Shown: piece by piece, positions 14,423-21,899 of the stretch
How the letters are laid out: every line of letters starts with the position of its first letter
How positions within the stretch are numbered: position 1 is the stretch's first letter
Virus record (IMG/VR): IMGVR_UViG_3300002140_000218
Span: 1-22,997 of that record
Length of the DNA stretch: 22,997 bases
From: a virus
Direction: 5' to 3' (one strand)
Program-made: the position numbers and the translations under genes
Notes under the pieces: generated by a model
Databases searched by the model: none
What the model was told of the DNA's origin: nothing
What the model saw: only the letters and a program-made list of their open reading frames with translations

Positions 14423-14428
14423 TATTTA
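14423..14428 (-). promoter_or_regulatory. Putative late promoter, five bases from the ATG
   Basis: On the minus strand GGTAAATAGTAGTATG places TAAATA five bases before the HNH-like start codon. In T4 the late box ends at about -6, so transcription would begin at the ATG itself. Confidence 0.5.
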
Positions 14429-14461
14429 CCACGTCTTACGGGGCAAACCTTAATTAAGGGC

Positions 14462-14481
14462 ACCGTAACTGACGGTTTTTT
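14462..14481 (+). terminator. Weak terminator-like hairpin upstream of sheath gene
   Basis: ACCGT-AACTG-ACGGT is followed by TTTTT (14477-14481 after the arm). An outer GGGCA/TGCCC pairing is also possible. It would insulate the sheath promoter at 14493 from incoming transcripts. The stem is only five pairs, so confidence is modest. Confidence 0.45.
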
Positions 14482-14492
14482 GCCTGCCCCAA

Positions 14493-14499
14493 ATAAATA
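14493..14499 (+). promoter_or_regulatory. Putative late promoter for tail sheath
   Basis: CAAATAAATAC lies 72 bases before the sheath ATG, giving a predicted leader of about 67 bases, longer than for most genes here. AAGGAAG precedes the ATG. Confidence 0.6.
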
Positions 14500-14571
14500 C
14501 ATTTAAGTGAATTGGGTGTTGGCATTCTGCGTTGCATTCAAAGATATTACTTATGATAAGGAAGAAAAAAG

Positions 14572-17500
14572 ATGGCATTGATCTCACCAGGTTTAGAGTT
14601 ATCTGTAACAGACGAAAGCGCCTATATACCTGGCGCAGTTGGAACAGTACCTCTAGTATTCCTAGCAACAGAACAAGATAAAACAGCGAACGGTGCTACC
14701 GCCGCTGGCACAACAAAAGAGAATGCGGCTGCATTGCAGGTATTTACTAGCCAACGTGAGCTAGTAACACAGTTAGGCGCACCGATCTTTAAGCAGTCTG
14801 CAAGTGGAACTCCGATCCATGGAACAGCATTGAATGAATACGGCTTATTAGCGGCGTATAGCACATTAGGTTTAACTAATCGTTTATACTCAATCCGTGC
14901 CGATGTTAACTTAGCTGAGTTAGAAGCAACAAGCATTCGACCAGTTGGTAAAGCAGACAACGGAACCCATTGGTTAGATTTAAACACAACTGATTGGGGC
15001 GTGTATGAATGGCAAGCCGCAACCGGGCAATTTATTAAGCGTACACCAATTCTTGTAACAGACCTAGCAGATGTATCCGGAGCAGGCAACTATCCAAATG
15101 GCTATATTGGCGAAAACGGCGACTTTGCAATTGTTACAGTCAACGCCGACTACGGCTTAGCTGCTAACCAATTATTCCACAAAGGGCCAACTGGATATTG
15201 GAATCCAGTTGGCGACGATTCATGGCAGCTACATCACCCAACCGTTGAATCTACAGAGTTAAACCCAGTGTTAACACTTGGCTCGTCTATTTCGTTAAAC
15301 GGTGTTACTGTGCAGACGGTATCTGGAACGTCAGTTACTGACCTAGCACAAGACATTACACTCGCTGCGGGATTAACCGGAGTTGTTGCAAAAGTAACAG
15401 CATCTGGTACATTGCAACTATTTGCAGATTCAACCGCCACAAGCGATGGATTCACAGCTGATGGTGTAATTTCGATTGTAAACTTAAGTGGCGACTTGCT
15501 CGGAGAGTTAGGCATTGTTGCTGGTGATTATAACAGTCCAACAGTTTCGTATGCATCGTATATTGATATTCCGGCATGGAGAGCATCTGACAGTGTGCCT
15601 CGTCCAACTGGATCTGTATATGTCAAGACTACCTCAATTGGGGCAGGTGTAAACTTAGCAGTTAAGAAATATAACAGCGACGCTAACACTTGGGTGGCCC
15701 AGGCAGTCGTTGTTGCTGCAGATATGGTAAAAGCAAGTTACGCACTTGATCCGTTTGCAAACGGCTTTAGCATTCCGTACGGCACTGTTGTTGGAATTGC
15801 GTCAGCTGACGATACCGATGTAACATCCACTGGATATCAGTCATCTATACGACTAGCAGTCCGTAACGTCCAGGGCAAAACGATTCAATCAGGCACAGTT
15901 ACTGGATTAGCAGGTGGTGGCGTATTCACTGTAAACGTCTCACGTAGCGGATTTGATACGTTGTTTGGATACCAACTAACCTTTAACGAAACTGTAACTA
16001 CTGCTGCAGACTGGGTAACTCGTTTCTCAGCAGTTGGTATTCCTGAAGTTAGTGCGTCAGCCAAAGGCAATACTATTACGCTAACACACGAAACAGGTGG
16101 TATTATTGTACTGCGTGACACAACTGGTACAATGGTTTATGGTGCCGGATTTACTCCTGCTACACACATGGACGATGGCAAAGGTAACATTAGCTTATCT
16201 CCATGGTCGTGGTTAGAGTACGAAGTAGGGTTTACAACACCGTACAAAGCTCCAGCTGACAACACATATTGGTACTACGGCGATGCAACAACAGTTGACA
16301 TCATGGTTAATGATAACGGCTGGAAAGGCTACCGCAATCTTGCAAACGATGCTCGCGGCTACAACTTAACAAATACTGATCCAGGCGGCGTTATTGTAAC
16401 AGCAACTAAGCCAACATCACAAAGTGATAACACCGCACTAGTTGCAGGTGATTTGTGGCTGGACACTAGCGATTTAGAGAACTTCCCTAAGGTATATCGT
16501 TACAATGATGCTAAACAGTGGGTTGCAATTGATGCAACTGACCGTTTTAGCCAAAACGGTATCGTATTTGCTGATGCACGATGGGACACTGACGGCACAA
16601 CCGATGTTGTTGCTGGTAATTTACCAAGTATCAAAGACTTAACAACAAGCAACTACTTAGACTTAGATGCACCTAACTACAAGCTATACCCACGTGGGAC
16701 ACTGTTGTGGAACACTCGTCGTAGTGGTTACAATGTTAAGAAATTCGTTAGCAGCTACTTCAACGAAGATAGTTTCCCAGGCGAGGATATGCCAAGTGTA
16801 ACTGATGCATGGATTAGTGTCAGTGGCTTAAAGGATAGCGGCGCACCATTTATGGGATCGCTGGCTCAGCGCAACATGGTTGTTAAGGCTATGAAAGCAG
16901 CGGTTGATGCAAATACCCAGATTCGCGAAGAACAGTTTGCGTTTAACTTAATTACTGCACCAGGCTTCCCTGAGGTTATCCCTAATATGGTCGCACTAAA
17001 CAACGATCGTAGGAATACTGCGTTTGTTATCGGTGATACACCAATGACACTCCCTGCTAACAGCGTGTCTATTGCAAATTGGGCAAATAATACAGATGGT
17101 ACAGGCTTAAGCACTGCTGATCCGTACTTAGCAGTTTATTACCCAAGTGGCAGGACAAATGATTTGAGCGGAAACACAGTAGTCGTTCCTCCAAGTCATA
17201 TGGCGCTACGTACATTTGTACGCAACGACAACGTAAGCTATCAGTGGTTCGCACCAGCTGGCGTACGTCGCGGATTGATTGATAACGCCGCTGATATTGG
17301 TTATGTTAACAGCAAAACAGGCGGCTTTGTACGCAACGGCATTAACAATGGATTACGTGATGCATTATACGAAAACCGTGTTAACCCATTTACTATCCTA
17401 CCAGGCGTTGGTTTAGTATGTTGGGGTCAAAAGACACGCAACCCAGTAGCAAGTTCATTGGATCGTGTAAACGTAGCGCGACTAGTAAACTACATTCGTA

Positions 17501-17781
17501 CAATCCTTGCTAACGCAGGCAATGCATTCTTGTTTGAACCGAATGATAAAATCACACGCGATCAAATTAAGAACATCATTGAAGGTGCATTAAACGATTT
17601 AGTTGCTAAACGTGGTATTTACGATTACCTAGTTGTATGTGACGATTCTAATAATACACCGACACGTATTGCACGTAATGAGTTGTACGTTGATGTAGCT
17701 ATTGAGCCGATGAAGGCGGTTGAGTTTATCTATATTCCAATCCGCTTAAAGAACCCAGGCGATATTGCCGCAGGTGTATAA
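14572..17781 (+). CDS. 18: Tail sheath protein gp18, with large insertion
   Basis: The contractile sheath subunit. The N-terminus (P-G-L-E-L-S-V-T-D then V-G-T-V-P-L-V-F-L-A) and the C-terminal 300 residues are sheath-like: P-S-H-M-A-L-R-T-F-V-R-N-D, then V-N-P-F-T-I-L-P-G-V-G-L-V-C-W-G-Q-K-T, then R-V-N-V-A-R-L-V-N-Y-I-R. The end has Y-D-Y-L-V-V-C-D, N-E-L-Y-V-D-V-A-I-E-P and F-I-Y-I-P-I-R. At 1069 residues it is far longer than T4 gp18 (659). The extra material is in the middle (about 121-760) and includes several short aromatic modules of the type W-L/V-x-T ... Y-x-Y-N ... W (near 131-157, 344-377, 559-589, 613-653). These probably form surface-exposed domains on the tail. It is the first gene of the sheath-tube block. 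Confidence 0.93.
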   Translation: MALISPGLELSVTDESAYIPGAVGTVPLVFLATEQDKTANGATAAGTTKENAAALQVFTSQRELVTQLGAPIFKQSASGTPIHGTALNEYGLLAAYSTLGLTNRLYSIRADVNLAELEATSIRPVGKADNGTHWLDLNTTDWGVYEWQAATGQFIKRTPILVTDLADVSGAGNYPNGYIGENGDFAIVTVNADYGLAANQLFHKGPTGYWNPVGDDSWQLHHPTVESTELNPVLTLGSSISLNGVTVQTVSGTSVTDLAQDITLAAGLTGVVAKVTASGTLQLFADSTATSDGFTADGVISIVNLSGDLLGELGIVAGDYNSPTVSYASYIDIPAWRASDSVPRPTGSVYVKTTSIGAGVNLAVKKYNSDANTWVAQAVVVAADMVKASYALDPFANGFSIPYGTVVGIASADDTDVTSTGYQSSIRLAVRNVQGKTIQSGTVTGLAGGGVFTVNVSRSGFDTLFGYQLTFNETVTTAADWVTRFSAVGIPEVSASAKGNTITLTHETGGIIVLRDTTGTMVYGAGFTPATHMDDGKGNISLSPWSWLEYEVGFTTPYKAPADNTYWYYGDATTVDIMVNDNGWKGYRNLANDARGYNLTNTDPGGVIVTATKPTSQSDNTALVAGDLWLDTSDLENFPKVYRYNDAKQWVAIDATDRFSQNGIVFADARWDTDGTTDVVAGNLPSIKDLTTSNYLDLDAPNYKLYPRGTLLWNTRRSGYNVKKFVSSYFNEDSFPGEDMPSVTDAWISVSGLKDSGAPFMGSLAQRNMVVKAMKAAVDANTQIREEQFAFNLITAPGFPEVIPNMVALNNDRRNTAFVIGDTPMTLPANSVSIANWANNTDGTGLSTADPYLAVYYPSGRTNDLSGNTVVVPPSHMALRTFVRNDNVSYQWFAPAGVRRGLIDNAADIGYVNSKTGGFVRNGINNGLRDALYENRVNPFTILPGVGLVCWGQKTRNPVASSLDRVNVARLVNYIRTILANAGNAFLFEPNDKITRDQIKNIIEGALNDLVAKRGIYDYLVVCDDSNNTPTRIARNELYVDVAIEPMKAVEFIYIPIRLKNPGDIAAGV

Positions 17782-17785
17782 AGTA

Positions 17786-17827
17786 ATTAACTGTACAGTT
17801 AATGAAAGTTGAAAGGCTTTCATTAAC
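17786..17827 (+). repeat. Two overlapping inverted repeats between sheath and tube genes
   Basis: ATTAACTGTACAGTTAAT (17786-17803) is a perfect palindrome. GTTAATGAAAG (17798-17808) and CTTTCATTAAC (17817-17827) form an 11-pair stem around eight bases. They share bases 17798-17803, so the RNA can form one hairpin or the other. No T-run follows. They may slow polymerase or protect or process the sheath mRNA. Confidence 0.7.
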
Positions 17828-17840
17828 TACAGTAATACAG

Positions 17841-17847
17841 ATAAATA
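17841..17847 (+). promoter_or_regulatory. Putative late promoter for tail tube, inside a palindrome
   Basis: ATAAATA sits at the centre of ACAGATA-AA-TATCTGT (17837-17852). A start five bases on (near 17853) gives a 16-base leader with AGGAGA before the tube ATG, the best ribosome site in the window. Confidence 0.65.
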
Positions 17848-17868
17848 TCTGTAACAGGAGATAAAAAC

Positions 17869-18486
17869 ATGTCAGTTGCAAGTTTAACAAAATTTACAGT
17901 TCCATTGGCTACAGACCAAAGTGCATCGTCGCAAGGTTTGTTAATGCCAAAACTAAGCTATCGATTCCGTGCAAGTTTCGATAACTTTGGCGTTGGTCAG
18001 CCGAAATCAGAATTAACCAAACAAGTAGTAAGTATTAGTCGTCCGCAAGTTAGCTTTAACCCGATTACAATTGATACGTACAACAGTAAAGTTTACTTAC
18101 AAGGTAAACCGGAGTGGCAAGAAGTTAACGTTACATTGCGTGACGATGCAAGCGGTGCAGTTGCACGCCTAGTAGGTGAACAGATCCAGAAGCAATTTGA
18201 CTTTATGGAACAAGCTAGTGCAGCAAGTGGCATTGACTATAAGTTCTTGCTTCGTTATGAAGTATTAGACGGTGGCAACGGTGCCCAAGCACCTAATATT
18301 TTAGAAACATGGGAAATGTATGGTTGCATGTTGTCTAACGTAAATTATGGCGAAATGTCATATGATAATAACGAACCTTTAACTATCCAACTAACTATTC
18401 GATTCGATAATGCTATCCAATCTCCGGTTGGTGTTGGCGTTGGCACTCTAGTAGGACGTACAGTAGCAGGCGCTATCACTGGATAA
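17869..18486 (+). CDS. 19: Tail tube protein gp19
   Basis: A 205-residue tube subunit (T4 gp19 has 163). The tube-fold core is clear: a first strand Y-R-F-R-A-S-F-D-N-F, then K-Q-V-V-S-I-S-R-P-Q-V-S-F (51-63), Y-N-S-K-V-Y-L (71-77), W-Q-E-V-N-V-T-L-R-D-D (83-93). A helix with I-Q-K-Q-F-D-F and a late W-E-M-Y-G-C-M-L-S-N-V-N-Y-G segment follow. The protein stacks as hexamer rings inside the sheath and forms the DNA channel. It follows the sheath gene as in T4. It has its own late promoter and very strong ribosome site and is followed by a strong terminator, as suits a high-copy virion protein. Confidence 0.93.
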   Translation: MSVASLTKFTVPLATDQSASSQGLLMPKLSYRFRASFDNFGVGQPKSELTKQVVSISRPQVSFNPITIDTYNSKVYLQGKPEWQEVNVTLRDDASGAVARLVGEQIQKQFDFMEQASAASGIDYKFLLRYEVLDGGNGAQAPNILETWEMYGCMLSNVNYGEMSYDNNEPLTIQLTIRFDNAIQSPVGVGVGTLVGRTVAGAITG

Positions 18487-18548
18487 TCCAGACGACGCTT
18501 TATAATAATATTAGTTTAGCATCTATTGCTACTGTGCATGTAAATTTG

Positions 18549-18579
18549 AACCCGGGTATAAAAACCCGGGTTTCTTTTT
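18549..18579 (+). terminator. Intrinsic terminator after tail tube gene
   Basis: AACCCGGGT and ACCCGGGTT pair perfectly around a six-base loop and are followed by TTCTTTTT. The stem has six G-C pairs. It ends the tube transcript 93 bases past the stop. Confidence 0.9.
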
Positions 18580-18582
18580 GGC

Positions 18583-18589
18583 ATAAATA
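18583..18589 (+). promoter_or_regulatory. Putative late promoter, five bases from the ATG
   Basis: GGCATAAATAATGTTATG places ATAAATA (18583-18589) exactly five bases before the ATG at 18595, right after the tube terminator. If the T4 spacing holds, transcription starts at the A of the ATG and there is no leader or ribosome site. Confidence 0.6.
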
Positions 18590-18594
18590 ATGTT

Positions 18595-19941
18595 ATGAAT
18601 ATTAATCAATTCTTAAAGCAGTTAACCACTGGAGACACAGTAAAGGATTATCAACATGCAAGTAAGTTGTTTGTTGCGGATACCTACAAGCTGAGTCCAA
18701 AGTATGGTTTTCTGTACCATGTTGCATTTGATTTAGCTCCTGAAATAGCCAAGACTCCAAGTACACAGCAGATGGAGTTAGGTATGTTAGTGAAAGCCGC
18801 AACATTACCGTCGTTTAAGATTGATGTTAAAAAAACAAACGCATACAACAGACCTAGCTTTTCGCAAACAAAAGTAAATTACGATGAAGTACGCATTACG
18901 TTTCATGATGACTCTGCAGATGTAGTTAGAAATTTTTGGTATGATTACTATTCGTATTTTTATCGCGATAGTGACTATACCGAAAATGTTTACCGTGCAG
19001 GCCATAAGTACCAACCGAGGCAAGCGCAAACGTTTGGATATACCCCAAGAGACTACCCGTCAACCAATGGGCAATTACAATTTATTAATGCTATACGATT
19101 ATACAGCTTACATCAGAAGCAGTTTAGCGAATATATTTTAATTAACCCGATCATCACTAGTTTTAAGCACGGTGAGCATCGATCGGATGCAAGTGATTTA
19201 ATGACACACGAAATGACTATTGCATACGAAACAGTTAAGTATGCAACAGGTTATGTAACAGAAGAAAGTGTCAAGGGATTTGCTACATTACACTACGATA
19301 ATCAGCCGAGTCCTCTAACCCCGGCAGGCGGCGGGACTAATAGTATTGCTGGTCCGGGTGGATTGCTAGATACTGCAAGTAGTGTTGTCACTGACCTATC
19401 CGAAGGTAACTTTGCAAGTGCATTATTCAAAGGCGGTAGAGGGTTACAAAACTTTAAAAATGCTGATCTCAGCGCAATTGCTGGTGCCGAGTTAATGCAA
19501 GCTGGTAAGGATATCCTGTCAGGGCAAAATCCATTGGATCGTATGCAGGTGCCTTCGTTGTCGGCATTGTCTAAGACAGTAACTAGTGCCATTGGTATGA
19601 CCCAAGGCGGAGCCACTGCTGGTATGGATGATAATGCGCTAGCTCAAAATGCACGAATGATAGGTGGCTTAAGCCCTAATGTATCGAGTAACGGTGATTT
19701 CTTAAGCAACGCTTCTGCATTCGGATCTGATTTGTTAAAGTCAGTAAGCAATTTTGCACCGTCGTTACCAACTAGTCTGGGATCGTGGAGTAATCCACTG
19801 GGGCTATCCAAAGCAGTAGAAGGCGGAATTAGAGCACTACAGGATCCAAATGCTCCTCCTTATACAGGCGACGATCCAATTATTAGAGCACGATTAGGGC
19901 TACCTCCTGTTAACGAACTAGACGATGGGGACTTTTCTTAA
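18595..19941 (+). CDS. Baseplate-tail tube junction protein, gp48/gp54-like
   Basis: A 448-residue protein whose N-terminal 110-220 residues resemble the tube protein beside it. P72 ... Y84-N85 ... Y-D-E-V ... T-F-H-D-D (96-106) lines up with P59 ... Y71-N72 ... W-Q-E-V ... T-L-R-D-D in gp19. In T4, gp48 and gp54 are tube-fold proteins that start the tail tube on the baseplate, so this is the likely role; which of the two it is I cannot say. The second half (residues about 240-430) is low-complexity, rich in G, S, A and L, with amphipathic stretches. The next gene's ATG overlaps the stop (TAATG). It has no ribosome site and may be translated from a leaderless mRNA. Confidence 0.65.
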   Translation: MNINQFLKQLTTGDTVKDYQHASKLFVADTYKLSPKYGFLYHVAFDLAPEIAKTPSTQQMELGMLVKAATLPSFKIDVKKTNAYNRPSFSQTKVNYDEVRITFHDDSADVVRNFWYDYYSYFYRDSDYTENVYRAGHKYQPRQAQTFGYTPRDYPSTNGQLQFINAIRLYSLHQKQFSEYILINPIITSFKHGEHRSDASDLMTHEMTIAYETVKYATGYVTEESVKGFATLHYDNQPSPLTPAGGGTNSIAGPGGLLDTASSVVTDLSEGNFASALFKGGRGLQNFKNADLSAIAGAELMQAGKDILSGQNPLDRMQVPSLSALSKTVTSAIGMTQGGATAGMDDNALAQNARMIGGLSPNVSSNGDFLSNASAFGSDLLKSVSNFAPSLPTSLGSWSNPLGLSKAVEGGIRALQDPNAPPYTGDDPIIRARLGLPPVNELDDGDFS

Positions 19942-20324
19942 TGTCGTACGATTCACTACCAAGTAATATATCCTCGATTAGTATTAGTCAAGCGGATAAA
20001 GATATAAGAACATATTTTACAAACTATTTTAATCGTATTGTTGATATTTCGTCGGGGCAACACGACGTCATTTTATCTTATTTTGAAAAATTTACAAATA
20101 ACAAAGTTGCCGCTGAAGCTCTAGCTAGTGCTATTATATACACTGCACAAAATCAACGACAAGATCCTATTCAAGTGCTAGAGTACTTTACAACACTTGA
20201 AGTTGGTAAGTTAAATTCGTACCTTTGTATGTTTTTAAACTTAAATAGAGTAGGTACTAGCTTATTAGGTATAAACAATCGCCAAGTACGAAATAAATAT
20301 GTAAAAAGAAACATAATTTCATGA
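19941..20324 (+). CDS. Small structural protein, possibly gp26-like baseplate component
   Basis: A 127-residue protein with overlaps at both ends: its ATG shares bases with the preceding stop and its TGA overlaps the gp4 ATG. It has an early helix (A-D-K-D-I-R-T-Y-F-T-N-Y-F-N-R-I), then A-S-A-I-I-Y-T-A-Q-N-Q-R-Q-D-P-I-Q-V-L-E-Y-F. The C-terminal L-N-S-Y-L-C-M-F-L-N-L-N-R-V-G-T-S-L-L-G is followed by Y-V-K-R-N-I. The ending resembles short baseplate or hub proteins (gp26/gp51 type) that I recall from marine T4-like phages. The assignment is from memory and uncertain; a virion role is supported by its operon. Confidence 0.55.
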   Translation: MSYDSLPSNISSISISQADKDIRTYFTNYFNRIVDISSGQHDVILSYFEKFTNNKVAAEALASAIIYTAQNQRQDPIQVLEYFTTLEVGKLNSYLCMFLNLNRVGTSLLGINNRQVRNKYVKRNIIS

Positions 20325-20755
20325 GCAAGTATGCCCAAGGCAAGTTTCAGATAAAAAATTCCGAAAAGTATGTTGGTAAGCATAGCCCAACTTACCGTAG
20401 CAGTTGGGAGCATGTGTTTATGACATTTTGCGACAATAATCCCAACATACTTAAATGGGCTAGCGAAGCAGTACGTATTAACTATAGAAATCCGTTTACT
20501 GGGAAGAACACAATATACGTTCCGGATTTCTTGATTTATTATATTGACAAAGGTGGGCACCATCATGCTGATGTAATAGAAGTTAAGCCTCGGAAAGAAA
20601 CTAACCTCGAGGAGGCAAAAAGTCCACGAGACAAAGCATACGCAGTATTGAATATGGTAAAATGGGAAGCAGCTCGTGCTTGGTGCAAGCAACAGGGTTT
20701 AAACTTCAGAATTATTACCGAAGATCAGATATTTCACCAAGGAAAAGGTAAATAA
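20321..20755 (+). CDS. 4: Head completion nuclease gp4
   Basis: A 144-residue protein matching T4 gp4 (about 150). It begins G-K-F-Q-I-K-N-S-E-K-Y-V-G, then Y-R-S-S-W-E-H-V-F-M-T-F-C-D-N-N-P-N-I. The nuclease core follows: E30, V-P-D-F (D69) and V-I-E-V-K-P (E87, K89), the PD-(D/E)xK pattern of TnsA-like endonucleases. In T4 gp4 acts after packaging, with gp2, to finish the head so a tail can attach. It is translated by coupling to the previous gene (ATGA overlap). A late box overlaps its stop codon. Confidence 0.9.
   Translation: MSKYAQGKFQIKNSEKYVGKHSPTYRSSWEHVFMTFCDNNPNILKWASEAVRINYRNPFTGKNTIYVPDFLIYYIDKGGHHHADVIEVKPRKETNLEEAKSPRDKAYAVLNMVKWEAARAWCKQQGLNFRIITEDQIFHQGKGK
20749..20754 (+). 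promoter_or_regulatory. Putative late promoter for the TRAP-binding protein
   Basis: GGTAAATAATAC overlaps the last codons and stop of gp4. A start near 20760 would give an 88-base leader, the longest in the window, with a hairpin at 20765-20783, a TTTTCCGGAAAA palindrome (20812-20823) and a TAGGAGA ribosome site. Confidence 0.5.
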
Positions 20756-20847
20756 TACTGAAGACGTAGTTTCGACAACTATGTTAATCAGATGAGGTTA
20801 TCTACCTTTCTTTTCCGGAAAAAAAAATCACTAGGAGATAAAAATAA

Positions 20848-21801
20848 ATGTCACAAGTAAAGAAAATCCGTTGGGTGCTAGCACATGAGCCAATCGAGCT
20901 TTTCATTCGTGCCGCTAAAGTTTTTGAAGCAGAAATTGCTGAAAAAGCCGCTGGTAAGTTTGAAATCGAAGTAATGACTCTTGCTGAGTACTCTGCAAAA
21001 TACAACGATGGTAAAATCGTTACTAAGCACGAACTAGTTGATCTATTAGACGCTGGTAAAATTGAAATGTCACAGACATACACAGTTTCACTAGGTCAGA
21101 TCTGCCCAGACTTCCGTGCATTAGATCTACCATTCTTGTTTAAAGATCACGACCATGCTAGCCGCGTATTCGAAGGCGAAGTTGGTGCAAGTCTACTAGA
21201 CGGCCTAGAGCAGTCTGGTAAAGGCGTTAAAGGTCTAGCATTTACATACAGCGGCGGCTTCCGTATTGTCCCAGGACAAGAAGCTGTTAACAAGATCGAA
21301 GATCTACGTGGTATGAAAGTTCGCACATCATTCTCACCAGTTGCTATTGATACATTCAAAGCACTTGGCGCTGATGTAGTTCCAATGGAACTTGAAGAGC
21401 TATCTGAAGGTATTGCAAACGCTGATGTAACAATCGGTGAAAGCACATACCCACGTGTTTACGCACTAGGTCAGAACAAAGTATCTAAAGTTGTTAACCA
21501 CACTGAGCACAGTTTGTTCCTAACTTCTATCCTAGTTGGTAGCAAAGTTTGGGAATCTTTATCTGCAGAAGAGCAAGCAATTGTTGCCGATGCTGCTAAA
21601 GTTGCCGCAAGACACGAACGTGAAATCAGTATCGCTGACGTTGCACTAACACAGGCACGTTGCGAGCAAGACGGTATTGAAGTTGTACGCCTAAGCAAAG
21701 AAGAGCAAGCTCGCTTTGCTGATGCAACAGCACATCTGTATACCCAAGTTGAGTCATACGGCATTAACCCAACAGTTGTTGATGCAATTAAGCGTGCTTA
21801 A
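20848..21801 (+). CDS. TRAP-type solute-binding protein (DctP family) without signal peptide
   Basis: A 317-residue protein with the DctP-family pattern: first strand K-I-R-W-V-L-A-H, a long helix with F-I-R-A-A-K-V-F, G-K-F-E-I-E-V, then L-D-L-P-F-L-F-K-D (92-100). It continues with G-L-A-F-T-Y-S-G-G-F-R, D-L-R-G-M-K-V-R (152-159), L-G-A-D-V-V-P-M (173-180) and L-S-A-E-E-Q. R159 aligns with the arginine that binds the ligand carboxylate in characterised members. In bacteria these proteins are periplasmic and feed a membrane permease. Here the protein begins at the first strand of the mature fold, and an in-frame TAA (20845-20847) directly before the ATG excludes a signal peptide. It should stay in the cytoplasm or enter the virion. 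TAGGAGA precedes the ATG. It has its own promoter and terminator. Ligand and role unknown. Confidence 0.88.
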   Translation: MSQVKKIRWVLAHEPIELFIRAAKVFEAEIAEKAAGKFEIEVMTLAEYSAKYNDGKIVTKHELVDLLDAGKIEMSQTYTVSLGQICPDFRALDLPFLFKDHDHASRVFEGEVGASLLDGLEQSGKGVKGLAFTYSGGFRIVPGQEAVNKIEDLRGMKVRTSFSPVAIDTFKALGADVVPMELEELSEGIANADVTIGESTYPRVYALGQNKVSKVVNHTEHSLFLTSILVGSKVWESLSAEEQAIVADAAKVAARHEREISIADVALTQARCEQDGIEVVRLSKEEQARFADATAHLYTQVESYGINPTVVDAIKRA

Positions 21802-21814
21802 TTGATTAAAACTT

Positions 21815-21845
21815 AAAAAAAAGGCACCGCAAGGTGCCTTTTTTT
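21815..21845 (+). terminator. Intrinsic terminator with GCAA loop
   Basis: AAGGCACC-GCAA-GGTGCCTT with an A-run before and seven T after; a GNRA tetraloop closes the stem. It lies 14 bases past the stop of the TRAP-binding protein gene and may work in both directions. Confidence 0.94.
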
Positions 21846-21865
21846 ACGGCGGCACACTATTGATG

Positions 21866-21871
21866 TAAATA
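21866..21871 (+). promoter_or_regulatory. Putative late promoter (GTAAATAC)
   Basis: TAAATA follows the terminator and lies 28 bases before the ATG at 21900, leaving a leader with CATAAGGT. Confidence 0.55.
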
Positions 21872-21899
21872 CAGTAATAAAACCATAAGGTATAGCAGT

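Noticed and set aside
20171-20692. Leftward 173-residue ORF opposite gp4
   Set aside because: Antisense of gp4 and its neighbour; cysteine- and phenylalanine-rich composition typical of shadow frames.
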